DNA from: Streptomyces sp. NBC_00286
Lineage (GTDB): Bacteria > Actinomycetota > Actinomycetes > Streptomycetales > Streptomycetaceae
DNA: 64,000 bases
NCBI RefSeq assembly: GCF_036173125.1
Contig: NZ_CP108054.1
Location: forward strand, 4,774,001 to 4,838,000
Direction of reading: 5' to 3'
The notes below the pieces were generated by a model, which saw nothing but the letters and a program-made list of their open reading frames with translations, was not told the DNA's origin and searched no databases. Of the stretch, positions 8,022 through 16,503 are shown in pieces (the stretch's first letter is position 1; every line of letters starts with the position of its first letter). Made by a program: the position numbers and the translations under genes.

Positions 8022-9164
8022 TCACGCCTCCCGCCCGGCCGCTGCGCGGTCATCGACTCGACCGACAACAGGCGACTGAGCCGCTCGGAAACGGGACGTC
8101 TCCTCGCCATCCCGACTGTGACGCGCACGGCGACCGAGCCGCTTGAGTTTGCGGCGTACTCGCTCACCCAGAGCCTCGGCGTCACCCTGCACGTATGCCT
8201 GCGAAGTGAGGGCCAATACCGTGGCGGCCGCCTCGGTCCAACTCGACGTCCCCGAACGGCTCCAGGCGAGCGCGACTGCCCTCTCGATCGGGAACATCTG
8301 CTCCAGCACGACGAGCACACGCGGATCATCAGGCAGCGTCCCGGTAAGGATGTCGGCCGGGTCGGGCCCTCCAGCGACGAGGTCGGCGAGAGTCAGCCCA
8401 TTCTCCAGAACGGGGACATCCAGGCTGAGCAGCCGCTCTCCGGCACAGCGCCGACGCCACAGTGGCGTGAGCTGTCGGTGGATCTCCCTCACCTCATGCA
8501 TCAGCCGGGAGAGAGCCCCCCGGCGGATGGTGCCGTGCGTGTACAGGGTGCTCGCCCAGTCGCCAAGGAGAGCCGTGGTCACCGGTTCCTGCCAGCGGGC
8601 TCCACGCCACAGGCCGAGGTCAGCGGCCATGAACTTCTCGATGAGCTCAGTGTTGCCGAGCGCCGCCTCGTTCCGTGCTTCCACGGCGCGTGCCGCGAGT
8701 CTGGCCTCACGGGCCTCCGCACTAGCCTCCGGAGAAGTGGGCTTGGCGGTGGTGGCCGTTCTAGCCCATGGGCTGTCGATCTCCCCCTCGGTCCAGGTCT
8801 GCACGATCTGCCAGGGTTCGAGTTTGGAGTTGTCCCGGAACAGGCGCCCTGCCAGCAGTCGTCCACCGTCCCTTTCGTTACCGAAGTAGAAGTAGGAGCT
8901 GTCGCGGACTCCCCCATCGCCCCCGTACGCAATGAGGTCGCCCTCACCCAGTACGGGGAGGCGGCGAGTGGACTGTGGATCAATGGGTACGGACTTCGGC
9001 TCGGGAAGAACCCGCCACCGCCTGACCAGGCCGTAGCGTGCGTATAAGGCGTCGAGATCCTCGGCTTCCTCCGTCTCCGACACGTTCGCCTCGCGGGGCG
9101 GGACGGTCTTAGGCGATGCCGCCACTTCCTGTGCCTGCGGTTCTTCGGGAGCTTCGGGCGTCAT
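8022..9164 (-). CDS. element-borne hypothetical protein
   Basis: This 380-residue soluble protein has a Pro/Glu-rich N-terminus (about 1-45) and an acidic region DALYARYGLVRRWRVLPEP. A long Ala/Arg/Glu helical section follows (about 140-175, EASAEAREARLAARAVEARN), then a helical C-terminal domain (about 185-320) and a basic tail (VRRKLKRLGRRARHSRD) that could bind nucleic acid. ATG 9164 is chosen because GGAGGA lies 7 bp upstream. No family is recognised. Its place beside the right end of the element, coupled to a membrane microprotein, suggests cargo or maintenance. Confidence 0.6.
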   Translation of the reverse strand: MTPEAPEEPQAQEVAASPKTVPPREANVSETEEAEDLDALYARYGLVRRWRVLPEPKSVPIDPQSTRRLPVLGEGDLIAYGGDGGVRDSSYFYFGNERDGGRLLAGRLFRDNSKLEPWQIVQTWTEGEIDSPWARTATTAKPTSPEASAEAREARLAARAVEARNEAALGNTELIEKFMAADLGLWRGARWQEPVTTALLGDWASTLYTHGTIRRGALSRLMHEVREIHRQLTPLWRRRCAGERLLSLDVPVLENGLTLADLVAGGPDPADILTGTLPDDPRVLVVLEQMFPIERAVALAWSRSGTSSWTEAAATVLALTSQAYVQGDAEALGERVRRKLKRLGRRARHSRDGEETSRFRAAQSPVVGRVDDRAAAGREA

Positions 9165-9370
9165 GGGTGGTCCTCCGGCAGTTGATGGGCGAGCCTGTCC
9201 CCTTTCGGGCCCCGGATCGCCCCGAACCGGCAATCCTCACCCCGGAATTCAGAGTGATCCGCATCACAGCACCGGAGGTCGTGCTGATGTCTCCGGCCCG
9301 CCGCTCCATAGGCCTGGTCTTGGAGCGGTGCAGCGACGAATGACTCGTGCCAGACGCGTGCCAGATCGTG

Positions 9371-9400
9371 CGGGGAACCACAGGGAACAGCGGGGGAACC
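9371..9400. repeat. three phased GGGAAC repeats
   Basis: Three copies of C(G/A)GGG(G)AAC stand exactly one helical turn apart, about 65-95 bp left of the attachment core at 9465. By position and spacing they could be arm-type integrase sites at the right end of the element (inference). Confidence 0.4.
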
Positions 9401-9464
9401 AATCGACCGTCTACCGCGCGTCTACGTCGCGCCGCCGCAGGTCAGGCCTGTAGGACGCTCTAGA

Positions 9465-9487
9465 CGCCATGAGCTTCCCAAGCCGAG
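9465..9487 (+). repeat. attachment-core copy at the right end of the element
   Basis: CGCCATGAGCTTCCCAAGC followed by CGAG matches 5427-5448 except for one indel and one substitution. Unlike the other two copies, it does not continue into the TpsiC arm of a tRNA. Confidence 0.6.
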
Positions 9488-9650
9488 GGCCCACGCAACC
9501 GTGAGACCGCGTGCTGTGTCGGCATCAGCAAGTAGCCTGCGGCTGTCAGCCCGTGGCTCACCTGGAGGCTTCGTGGAAGCTACCGCTCTCACCACTCCCG
9601 TTCGACACCGGGCCGAGCCTGTGGCAACGGTCTGGAGACGGGTTCGCGCG

Positions 9651-10229
9651 ATGTCCGCGACCACCGACCTTGCCCCGCTGCGGATGGTGCCCTTCAGGGT
9701 TCCGAGCACCCGCCTCGCGCTGAAGCCCATGAGCACGTCCCGAGGGGGCCTGGACGGCGCCTGGTGGCCCCGCTCCCGGGACTTGCCAGGCGAACTCTCC
9801 GCTCTGGCCGACGTGCTGGATCCTCTGTGGGGACGGATCACCCGGATCGCCGTCAACCCTCAGTACTGGCCGATCATCCCGCGCAAGCTGCCCGTCAACG
9901 GTCATGTGGTGAAGGTCGGTTGGTTCGCGCGGGAGCTGGACCCGTACAAGATCATGCTGCTGTCCTACACCGCCGGCCGGTGGGACCTGCTGGTGATACC
10001 GCCGGAGGTCAGCCCCCTGGCAGCCGCCCGGCTGATGGCCGCCGCGAGCGACGGCTCCTGCCCTCCGATGACCGCGAGCGAGCTCATGGCGACGGAACAT
10101 GCCCTCCCCGGCAGCCCGACGGGTTATCGGGCACAGGTTCCTGAGGAGGCGTCGGAGGGCAGGGAGGGCACTTCCTCGTGTCACCCGGCCACCCCGACCG
10201 GGCCGAGGCGGCTGATCACAGGGATGTGA
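9651..10229 (+). CDS. DUF5994-like protein 1
   Basis: The 192-residue protein has the signature LDGAWWPRSRDL (residues about 36-47), then LWGRITRIAVNPQYWPIIPR, a Val/Gly strand (VNGHVVKVGWFARELDP) and WDLLVIPPEVSPLAAARLMA. Two further genes in the next 2.5 kb share the same three blocks. This matches a small actinomycete family I know as DUF5994, with no known activity. The C-terminal 45 residues (SELMATEHALPGSPTG onward) are low-complexity and specific to this copy. The ATG at 9651 has GGAGA 12 bp upstream, so the start is only moderately sure. Confidence 0.65.
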   Translation: MSATTDLAPLRMVPFRVPSTRLALKPMSTSRGGLDGAWWPRSRDLPGELSALADVLDPLWGRITRIAVNPQYWPIIPRKLPVNGHVVKVGWFARELDPYKIMLLSYTAGRWDLLVIPPEVSPLAAARLMAAASDGSCPPMTASELMATEHALPGSPTGYRAQVPEEASEGREGTSSCHPATPTGPRRLITGM

Positions 10230-10485
10230 CCGTGATCCTGATCGTTGCCGCGCTCCGGCCCTCGGCGCGACAACCGGACAGCGGCCGGGCCCGATGACGC
10301 CCCACCGCCGCAGAACGGACTGTTGGGACGACCCTGGCTGGTGAAGCTGCCGTATGGTGCTCCGTCTCGGCAAGGATGACCAGCGGCGACCGGTGCTGTC
10401 TCAGGCAACCACAGCCGGCCAGGGTGGGCGAGGCCCATCGCGCAGCTTCGCCATACGGACGGCACTCCCCGCACACCGCTCACGA

Positions 10486-10887
10486 TCAGATGGGGTCGTC
10501 GCCCACGGCAGCGGCCATGAGCGGCTCGGCCGTATCGGGCAGGGTGTCGGGCGGTACGACCAGCAAGTCCCAGCGCCCCCGGCTGGGGGCAAGGAGACAG
10601 ACCGTGTCCGGGGCGGACATAGTGGTGGACCTGCGCAGGCGCACGACCTGGTTGAAGACGAGCATCCGGCCGGGGGTCGCGGACCACGTCGCCCCGTTGA
10701 CCGTGACACTGCTGATGTGTCCCCAGGCCTGCGGCAACCCGGCGAGCAACCGCGGGAGTTCCACCAGCAGTTCGTACGAGCGAGGCCACCACGCTCCGTC
10801 GATGCGGCGCGGCATGCCGGCGCGGGGTGCGAGACGCAGACGGAGGAGGGGGGACGAGGGAAGCGGGGGCTGCAGTGCGGTCGTCAT
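10486..10887 (-). CDS. DUF5994-like protein 2
   Basis: At 133 residues this is the shortest of the three paralogues. It has IDGAWWPRSYEL (the usual RSRDL replaced), then WGHISSVTVNGATWSATPGR and WDLLVVPPDTLPDTAEPLMA. The ATG follows AGGAG with 6-bp spacing, a clear start. It is convergent with paralogue 1. No enzymatic motif is visible. Confidence 0.7.
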   Translation of the reverse strand: MTTALQPPLPSSPLLRLRLAPRAGMPRRIDGAWWPRSYELLVELPRLLAGLPQAWGHISSVTVNGATWSATPGRMLVFNQVVRLRRSTTMSAPDTVCLLAPSRGRWDLLVVPPDTLPDTAEPLMAAAVGDDPI

Positions 10888-11070
10888 GAAGGCTCCTGTC
10901 AACTGCCATGAGAAACGCGAGAAAAGGGGAAGGCCGGGTCCACACGCGGCGGGCGGCGACGCGGTCCGGTGCCGGCCAGCGCACGTCGTACACCCAGCTG
11001 AGGCGTTCGAGGAGGCGGATGACGGCGGCTGGACGGCGTTCAACGGGACGGCCGTTGAGGGGGTTCGGCC

Positions 11071-11268
11071 ATGGACTTGGCGGAACTGAGCGACATGCGG
11101 AGCTCCTTGACCTCGGTGCGGGTGGCGCGGCCGGGGTCCGGGGCTGGTCCTGTGTGGACGGGTGGTTTGCTGCTCAGGGACGGTCAGGTGTTCTCGTTCG
11201 GTGCGTACGGTCCGTCGGCCGCCTGCTGGTCTCGATACGGGCGGCAATGGGCGCGAGGAGCGCGATGA
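11071..11268 (+). CDS. possible small hypothetical protein
   Basis: This 65-codon frame (MDLAELSDMRSSLTSVRVAR ... GQVFSFGAYGPSAACW) has GAGGGGG upstream of its ATG. It ends one base before the stop of the next gene, which is on the opposite strand. It occupies a stretch with no better candidate. No family is recognised and it may not be real. Confidence 0.3.
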   Translation: MDLAELSDMRSSLTSVRVARPGSGAGPVWTGGLLLRDGQVFSFGAYGPSAACWSRYGRQWARGAR

Positions 11269-11475
11269 TTACGAGCGCGGAGAGTACGAGGGAGCCAGGG
11301 GCAGGCGCTGGCGCAGGTCCGTGGCTTTGAGGCCTGCCGGGTAGCTGCCGCCTTCGTCGAAGGCGAAGAACCAGCGGAGCGCATCGGCGACTTGTCGTGT
11401 CACTTCCGGGTACGGGGAGACGAATCGGACCTCGGCCGACGGCCCGTCGGGCAACGGCAGGGCTTCGGCGGTCAT
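11269..11475 (-). CDS. small hypothetical protein
   Basis: This 68-residue protein has a mixed N-terminus (MTAEALPLPDGPSAEVRFVS) and a helical, aromatic middle (YPEVTRQVADALRWFFAFDE), ending in a basic Pro-rich tail. The ATG at 11475 lies near GCAGG. It sits between two DUF5994-like genes on the same strand and may share their transcript. Function unknown. Confidence 0.5.
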   Translation of the reverse strand: MTAEALPLPDGPSAEVRFVSPYPEVTRQVADALRWFFAFDEGGSYPAGLKATDLRQRLPLAPSYSPRS

Positions 11476-11686
11476 TTGGCGGAACCTGCCTCGAGCGCGA
11501 GCACCCGTTGTCGTGGAACCGCGAGGCCGAAACCGGCCTGGCACCGGCATACGAAGGGGCCTCGCCTGCTCCACCGTACTCCTGCATGCCGCGAAAGGAG
11601 GCGGACCCGGCTCGCGCGGCCGATCGCCGGGCGTCTCGCACCGCATCACCGGGCGCCGCACGCGGGTGGTGGTGATCCTGGCCGGG

Positions 11687-12190
11687 CTACGAGGCTTCCG
11701 TGGCGATCGGAAGCACTCGACCGGTGCCGGTGTCGATGAGGATCTGCGCCGCCTGTGTGAGGTTGTCGGCGCGGACGGCCCTGGCCATCGCGTCGCGCGC
11801 CGCGTCGGGTGTCGCGTGCGGCGGTACCACGAGCAGGGAGAAGAGATCTTGATCGCCCCGGGTGACGAGGACCGTGTCGTCGCCGACCGGAGAGGAGTCG
11901 ATGTGCACGACACGGTCGTCGATGATCAACCGCGTCGGCAGTTCTTCCCAGGCACTGGAGTCCAGGCCGACGCGCGTGACAGGCCCGAGGTGTTCGGTCA
12001 CCGCGGCGATCAGGCTGGGAAGCTCGGCGCCGATGTCGCGGGACCGTGGCCACCACGCACCGTCGAGGATTCCCGCGCGGTCGTGTGTCGTTTGCAACCG
12101 CAGGATGGCTGTTCCGGGCCGGACGGCCTGGTGGATCGCGTCCGGCAGGAGCTTCGCCTCACGTGAGAGATCGGGGTCGGGCATCGTCAT
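11687..12190 (-). CDS. DUF5994-like protein 3
   Basis: The 167-residue protein has ILDGAWWPRSRDIGAELPSL, then LGPVTRVGLDSSAWEELPTR and LFSLLVVPPHATPDAARDAM, the same three blocks as the paralogues at 9651 and 10486. The last 30 residues (QAAQILIDTGTGRVLPIATE) form an extra strand pair. Start options are ATG 12190 and ATG 12184; the ribosome-binding site (GACAGG) is weak and fits the first better. It probably starts a unit with the 68-residue gene downstream. Confidence 0.65.
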   Translation of the reverse strand: MTMPDPDLSREAKLLPDAIHQAVRPGTAILRLQTTHDRAGILDGAWWPRSRDIGAELPSLIAAVTEHLGPVTRVGLDSSAWEELPTRLIIDDRVVHIDSSPVGDDTVLVTRGDQDLFSLLVVPPHATPDAARDAMARAVRADNLTQAAQILIDTGTGRVLPIATEAS

Positions 12191-12457
12191 CGCCTGTCTG
12201 CGGGTTCGCCGGTTCGCCGACCGCCTGGGGCGATGTCGGCGTCGCCGCCGGGGAAGCAAAGACGCTTCCTGGGTCCACGATACTCCGCACCGGCCACGAC
12301 GAGGCTCGCCCAGACGCTGCCGCCCAATGGTCCGGTACCCAAGAAAACCGCAGGTCAACGCAGGTGCTCGGGGCCCGGCCCGGAGTACAGTGAACACCAG
12401 GAGTTCCTCGTACCCCAGCTGACGTTTCGTCGGTGCTCGGCGCGAGTGGCGGCAATC

Positions 12458-12731
12458 ATGGCAACACTGCACGAGCGGAAGCACTACCGCGAAGCAATCA
12501 TGAAAACCCTGTACGAGGCCACGGAAGGCAATCGCCTCCTCGGCGTCACCGGGGCGAAGCTGCGTGACGACTTGGGGATCCCCGAGCAGGATCTCGCCGC
12601 GGCCTGCACATATTTGGTGGGCGAAGGACTTGTCACGGCCGACTGGACGCCGGGGAAATGCACCCGCGATGGTCACGCTGACGCATCAGGGGATTCGGCT
12701 CATGGAGGCCGATGAGGGGGAGCGCGACTGA
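12458..12731 (+). pseudogene. winged-helix protein, frameshifted near its C-terminus
   Basis: MATLHERKHYREAIMKTLYE begins a small winged-helix domain, with a turn segment (GAKLRDDLGIPEQDLAAACT) and a wing strand (LVGEGLVTADWTPG). Read on in this frame it ends in nonsense (KCTRDGHADASGDS). A shift near 12655-12665 gives PAMVTLTHQGIRLMEADEGE, the expected C-terminus of such proteins (strand plus final helix), ending at 12731. So one indel, or a sequencing error, splits the gene. If intact it would be a DNA-binding regulator of about 90 residues. Confidence 0.65.
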
Positions 12732-12861
12732 CGCGACAGTGCCACTTCAGGACACCGGAGCCAGGGGCCGTATTTCCCGAAACCGCCTATGCCAGAAGGG
12801 CGTTTCAGCCATACGATGACAAATGGGTCGGCGCACTCTCACGTGCAATGGCCCGGAAGAG

Positions 12862-12889
12862 CGGCCCCGGTGTGTATACGCCGGGGCCG
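12862..12889. terminator. GC-rich hairpin before the PRC-barrel gene
   Basis: A 9-bp perfect stem (12862-12870 with 12881-12889) encloses the AT-rich loop TGTGTATACG. Flanking words GTGCAA and TTGCAC can extend the structure. It lies between the winged-helix gene and the PRC-barrel gene; it could be a terminator or a 5' leader element. Confidence 0.4.
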
Positions 12890-12925
12890 TTGCACAACCG
12901 GTGGCGCGCAGGCAGGGAGCAGGAC

Positions 12926-13144
12926 ATGATCCGTTCAGCCGACATCCGCGAGTGGCGCAACCATGACGTGGTCGACCCGAAACAGCACAAGATCGGCATG
13001 CTCGAAGCCATCTATGTGGACACGACCACCGACGAACCAGCCGTGGCCACCGTCAGGACCGGGCTTCCCACCCGCCAGCGGCTGGTCTTCGTCCCACGAG
13101 AGACGGCTGCCCGGGAGGTGTGGATCCGCAGGCCGCTGCGATGA
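12926..13144 (+). pseudogene. PRC-barrel-domain protein, truncated
   Basis: MIRSADIREWRNHDVVDPKQ, then HKIGMLEAIYVDTTTDEPAV and TVRTGLPTRQRLVFVP, is the N-terminal PRC-barrel half of a protein family that in Streptomyces is normally about 110-130 residues. After VFVP the frame goes to RETAAREVWIRRPLR and stops; the usual continuation (a GPGYLKV-like strand and acidic tail) is absent. The ATG follows GGGAGCAGG. The 72-residue product is probably not functional. Confidence 0.6.
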
Positions 13145-13780
13145 TCCTGCGGCCATCCCGGGAGGCGAGGCCCCACCCCAGCAGCACTCCTCACCGAGGC
13201 GAGCGGTCGGTGTCCGTACGGCTTGCTCGGCCGGCGCCTCGGCCGGGGCTGGGCGGACGGAATCGCCCGCGCCCTCGGGTTCGATGTCGATTGGCCGCCG
13301 GGCCGCCGCGCAGAGCGCGGTAAGTCCGCGCTGGGCACACCCGACGGGGCCCTTGCCCTCGGGCCGAGGAAGTTGAGGACCACTCAGATCGGTCACCTTG
13401 GCGGTGATCCTCGCCATGATCGCGTCCCGGTCGCCCTGCCGGAATCGCCCTGATCCGCCGGCTCAGCACTGGCATGACGCACGGATCGCGGACCTTGGCC
13501 GCAACGACGCCATGCCAGGGATCGAACACCGGAACCGCAGGTACCGCCGACCAGTCGGCGGTCGGACATACCGGGGATGAGGGCTTGGCAAGCCGTGGCC
13601 GGGATGCGCATCGCGTTGCATGCGTGTCCACACCGGCGCCGCAAGGTCGTCGTCAGTGCGGGCGGCAGCCGCCGGTTCGCCAGGGTCATGCCCGTCAGGG
13701 ACGGAGCAACCCGGCTTGCCGGTCGTCCACGGCTGCGTGAGCGTAGGTGGTTGGAGAGTGACGAGGAACGGAGAGACGGA
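13145..13780. other. intergenic region with probable gene debris
   Basis: No supported gene. Fragments such as LLGRRLGRGWADGIARALGF (plus strand, about 13220-13285) look protein-like but are short and unassignable. The promoter of the reductase/desaturase operon must lie toward 13700. Confidence 0.4.
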
Positions 13781-14875
13781 ATGGTCGGTGTGCTCCGGCA
13801 CCTGGCGCGGCCCGTCTGGCAGGGCGCCGGGCGGCTGACCACCCCGTTGCTGCCTGACGACTTTCTGGCCGTCGTCGATCCCCTGTGGTCGGCCAAGTGG
13901 CCGGCGGGCCGGGTGGAGGCGGTCTGGGCGGAGACGGCGGACGCGACGACGCTGACCGTGCGGGCGGGGCGTGGCTGGTCGGGGCATCGGGCCGCCGGGC
14001 AGTACGTGCCGGTGGGGGTGGGGATCGACGGCGCACTGCACTGGCGGACGTACTCGATCACGACGCCGCCGGACGGCTCCGGGCGTTTCGCGATCACCGT
14101 ACGGGCAGTCCCGGACGGGCGGGTGTCCCCGCACCTGGCCCGCCGGGTCAGGTGCGGGGAGAGACTGCGCCTCGGTCCTGTCCAGGGGGATTTCGTGCTG
14201 CCCGGCCCGCCGCCTCCGCGCCTGCTGTTCTTGACCGGCGGTATCGGCATCACTCCCGCGGTGGCCATGCTGCGCGCGCTCGCCAGGCGCACGGGCCGCC
14301 GTCCGGACACCGTGCTGGTGCACAGCGCGCCGGACGCCGACCGGGTCGTCTTCGGCGGTGAGCTGCGTGCGATGGCCACCCGCGAAAGCTGGTTGACGCT
14401 GCACGAACACCACACCCGCCAAGAAGGGCGGCTGGATCGGGTACGCCTGGGCGCCCTGTGCCCCGACTGGGAGATGCGCGAGAGCTGGGCCTGCGGGCCG
14501 GAAGGGCTGCTCGCGTTCGCCGAGCGGGCCTGGCGCGACGCGGATGCCCGGCACCGGCTGCACCTGGAACGGTTCCGGCCGCCGTCACCGGCCGTGCCCG
14601 GCAGGGGACCGGGCGGGCACGGCGGGCGGGTGCGCTTCACCCGCAGCGGTGTCGAGACAGACGCCGGCCCGGCCACGTCCCTGCTGAATGCCGGTGAGGC
14701 GGCGGGTGTCGTCATGCCCAGCGGCTGCCGTATGGGCATCTGCCGCAGCTGCCTCAGCCCGCTGTCCGCCGGCCGGGTCCGCGACCTGCGGACCGGCGAC
14801 GTACACGGCGAGCCGGGCGATGTGATCCAGACCTGCGTGTCGGCCGTCTGCGGCCCCGTGCATATCGACCTGTAG
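13781..14875 (+). CDS. ferredoxin-type oxidoreductase (FAD + 2Fe-2S), desaturase partner
   Basis: The 364-residue protein has an FNR-like FAD-binding barrel (about 45-145) with WRTYSITTPP as the RxYS flavin motif. An NAD(P)-binding domain follows (LLFLTGGIGITPAVAMLRAL at about 150; SWACGPEGLL at about 240). A C-terminal plant-type 2Fe-2S ferredoxin domain carries the cluster cysteines in SGCRMGICRSC plus a late Cys in IQTCVSAVCG. This is the domain order of the reductases that feed electrons to acyl-lipid desaturases (Rv3230c type). The desaturase gene starts 88 bp later on the same strand. ATG 13781 follows GGAACGGAGAGACGGA. Confidence 0.88.
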   Translation: MVGVLRHLARPVWQGAGRLTTPLLPDDFLAVVDPLWSAKWPAGRVEAVWAETADATTLTVRAGRGWSGHRAAGQYVPVGVGIDGALHWRTYSITTPPDGSGRFAITVRAVPDGRVSPHLARRVRCGERLRLGPVQGDFVLPGPPPPRLLFLTGGIGITPAVAMLRALARRTGRRPDTVLVHSAPDADRVVFGGELRAMATRESWLTLHEHHTRQEGRLDRVRLGALCPDWEMRESWACGPEGLLAFAERAWRDADARHRLHLERFRPPSPAVPGRGPGGHGGRVRFTRSGVETDAGPATSLLNAGEAAGVVMPSGCRMGICRSCLSPLSAGRVRDLRTGDVHGEPGDVIQTCVSAVCGPVHIDL

Positions 14876-14962
14876 AGACCCACCCGCGCACATCGACCTG
14901 TAAAGACCATCTGCCGAGCCTCGATGCCTGTCGAGCCTCGAGCCTTTGGGAAGGGAGAACCA

Positions 14963-16018
14963 GTGGCCGCTGCGCTTGCTCTTGCGCCGTCCGAAGCCGA
15001 CGCCTTCGGGCAGGAACTGGACCGCATCCGCGCCGAGGTGCTGGCCGAGCGCGGCACCGAGGACGCCCGCTACATCCGTACCCTCATCATCGTGCACCGC
15101 GCCCTGGAAGCCGGCGGCCGGGCCTCACTGGCGGTTTCCCTGCTGCCGCCCGCCTGGATGGCCGGGACGGCGATGCTCACCACCGCCAAGATCCTGGAGA
15201 ACATGGAACTGGGCCACAACATCCTGCACGGCCAGTGGGACTGGATGCGTGACCCGGCCATCCACTCCACCACCTGGGAATGGGACTTCCCCACCCCGGC
15301 CGCCGCCTGGAAGCACACCCACAACGACCTGCACCACACCTGGACCAACGTGGTGGGCCGCGACCGCGACCTCGGCTACGTGGCCATGCGGATGAGCGAG
15401 GACCAGCCCTGGCGCCCCGTCCATCTCCTCCAGCCCCTCTACGGCGGGCCGCTGCTGGCACCGCTCTTCGAGTGGGCCATCGCGCTGTACGACCTGGAGC
15501 CCGAGGCCGTCGTCCAGGGTCGCAAGTCCGTACGCGCGTTCCTGGGCGACCTCGCCGGGATGGCCCGCAAGGGCGCACGGCAATTCACCAAGGACTACGT
15601 CCTCTTCCCGCTGCTGGCCGGCCCGTCCGCCCTGCCGTGCCTGCTCGGCAACCTCACCGCCAACACCGCCCGCAACATCTGGGCGCACACCGTGATCTTC
15701 TGCGGCCACTTCCCCGCCGGCGCGGAATCCTTCACCGAGGACGAGATCGAGGGCGAGTCGCGCGGCGAGTGGTACGTACGGCAGGCACTCGGCTCGGCGA
15801 ACATCGACGGCGGCCCTCTCCTGCACGTCCTCACCGGCAACCTCAGCCACCAGATCGAGCACCATCTCTTCCCCGACCTGCCCAGCAACCGCTACGCTGA
15901 GATCGCGCCCCGGGTGCGCAAGCTGTGCGAGAAGTACGGCATCCCCTATACCACTGGCCCGCTGCTGCGGCAGTACGCCTCCACCTGGGCGCGTATCTGG
16001 CACATGGCGCTCCCGTAA
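14963..16018 (+). CDS. membrane fatty acid desaturase
   Basis: The 351-residue integral membrane di-iron desaturase has all three His boxes: HNILH (in ELGHNILHGQWD), HNDLHH (in HTHNDLHHTWTN) and QIEHH (in LSHQIEHHLFPD). Two hydrophobic pairs precede and separate them. It should insert a double bond in acyl chains using electrons from the adjacent reductase, like the DesA3/Rv3230c pair. The GTG at 14963 is chosen because AAGGGAG lies 5 bp upstream; a longer frame from ATG 14924 lacks a site. Membrane-fluidity or lipid tailoring is the likely role. Confidence 0.88.
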   Translation: MAAALALAPSEADAFGQELDRIRAEVLAERGTEDARYIRTLIIVHRALEAGGRASLAVSLLPPAWMAGTAMLTTAKILENMELGHNILHGQWDWMRDPAIHSTTWEWDFPTPAAAWKHTHNDLHHTWTNVVGRDRDLGYVAMRMSEDQPWRPVHLLQPLYGGPLLAPLFEWAIALYDLEPEAVVQGRKSVRAFLGDLAGMARKGARQFTKDYVLFPLLAGPSALPCLLGNLTANTARNIWAHTVIFCGHFPAGAESFTEDEIEGESRGEWYVRQALGSANIDGGPLLHVLTGNLSHQIEHHLFPDLPSNRYAEIAPRVRKLCEKYGIPYTTGPLLRQYASTWARIWHMALP

Positions 16019-16503
16019 CACCCCCGTACCAGCCGGTTCGCCGACGCACGGGGCCGTGGCCCGCACAGGGGCCCGCGGCCTGTCGAACCGGCGCTGGGCG
16101 GTCACCTGTCACGACTCCGCGAGCCCTTGTCATCCATTGGTTGTGCATTCGAGGCCCGCACGGCTGTCGCCATCAACATGGCTGTTGAGACCGGCCTGAC
16201 CTGCGACTCCCTCGCATACGCCGCCCTGTACACAGGCTGTGCCACAGGGGCCGCGTGGACGTTCCAACCGCCCTCGGCCCCGCACCCGGGCCTTGCCCAA
16301 TCTCGGTCCCTACGACGTTATTCCGCGTGCCGGCGAGCGTCGGTCCCCCTGGGTATCACCGTGACGCCAGTGCCCGGTTCGGTGGGCCGGGACCACAGGA
16401 CCGGGCATACGCGGCGACCTCGCCGTGTCCACGCCGGCTGCGTACAGCTCCTGCTCCAGGGCCCCCAGCCCTGCGGTTCCTTCTTGGGCATGCCTGCTCC
16501 TCC
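16019..16503. other. intergenic region
   Basis: No gene can be supported. A plus-strand frame around 16127-16537 contains AVETGLTCDSLAYAALYTGC but has no ribosome-binding site and matches nothing known to me. An ATG at 16491 on the minus strand, preceded by GGAGGAGC directly after the toxin fragment, opens only a nonsense frame and may mark a lost antitoxin gene. Confidence 0.4.

Larger units (their letters stand above)
5427..9487. mobile_element. remnant of an integrative element at a tRNA-Gly core
   Basis: The segment is bounded by imperfect direct copies of a 22-23 bp core (5427-5448 and 9465-9487) containing GCTTCCCAAGC, the anticodon arm of tRNA-Gly(CCC). The left copy continues into a tRNA 3' half and terminator. 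Inside are a C-terminal integrase fragment next to the left core, a truncated DUF2637 gene, a small conserved-looking gene, a CMD-family gene, a 50-residue membrane protein and a 380-residue hypothetical. GGGAAC repeats lie beside the right core. Integrase next to the core, DUF2637 and tRNA targeting are typical of actinomycete integrative conjugative elements (pSAM2/SLP1 type). Replication, excision and transfer genes are missing, so it cannot be autonomous. Confidence 0.65.

Noticed and set aside
13191..13780. Several open frames before the reductase gene
   Set aside because: No ribosome-binding sites and no consistent protein character; treated as gene debris.
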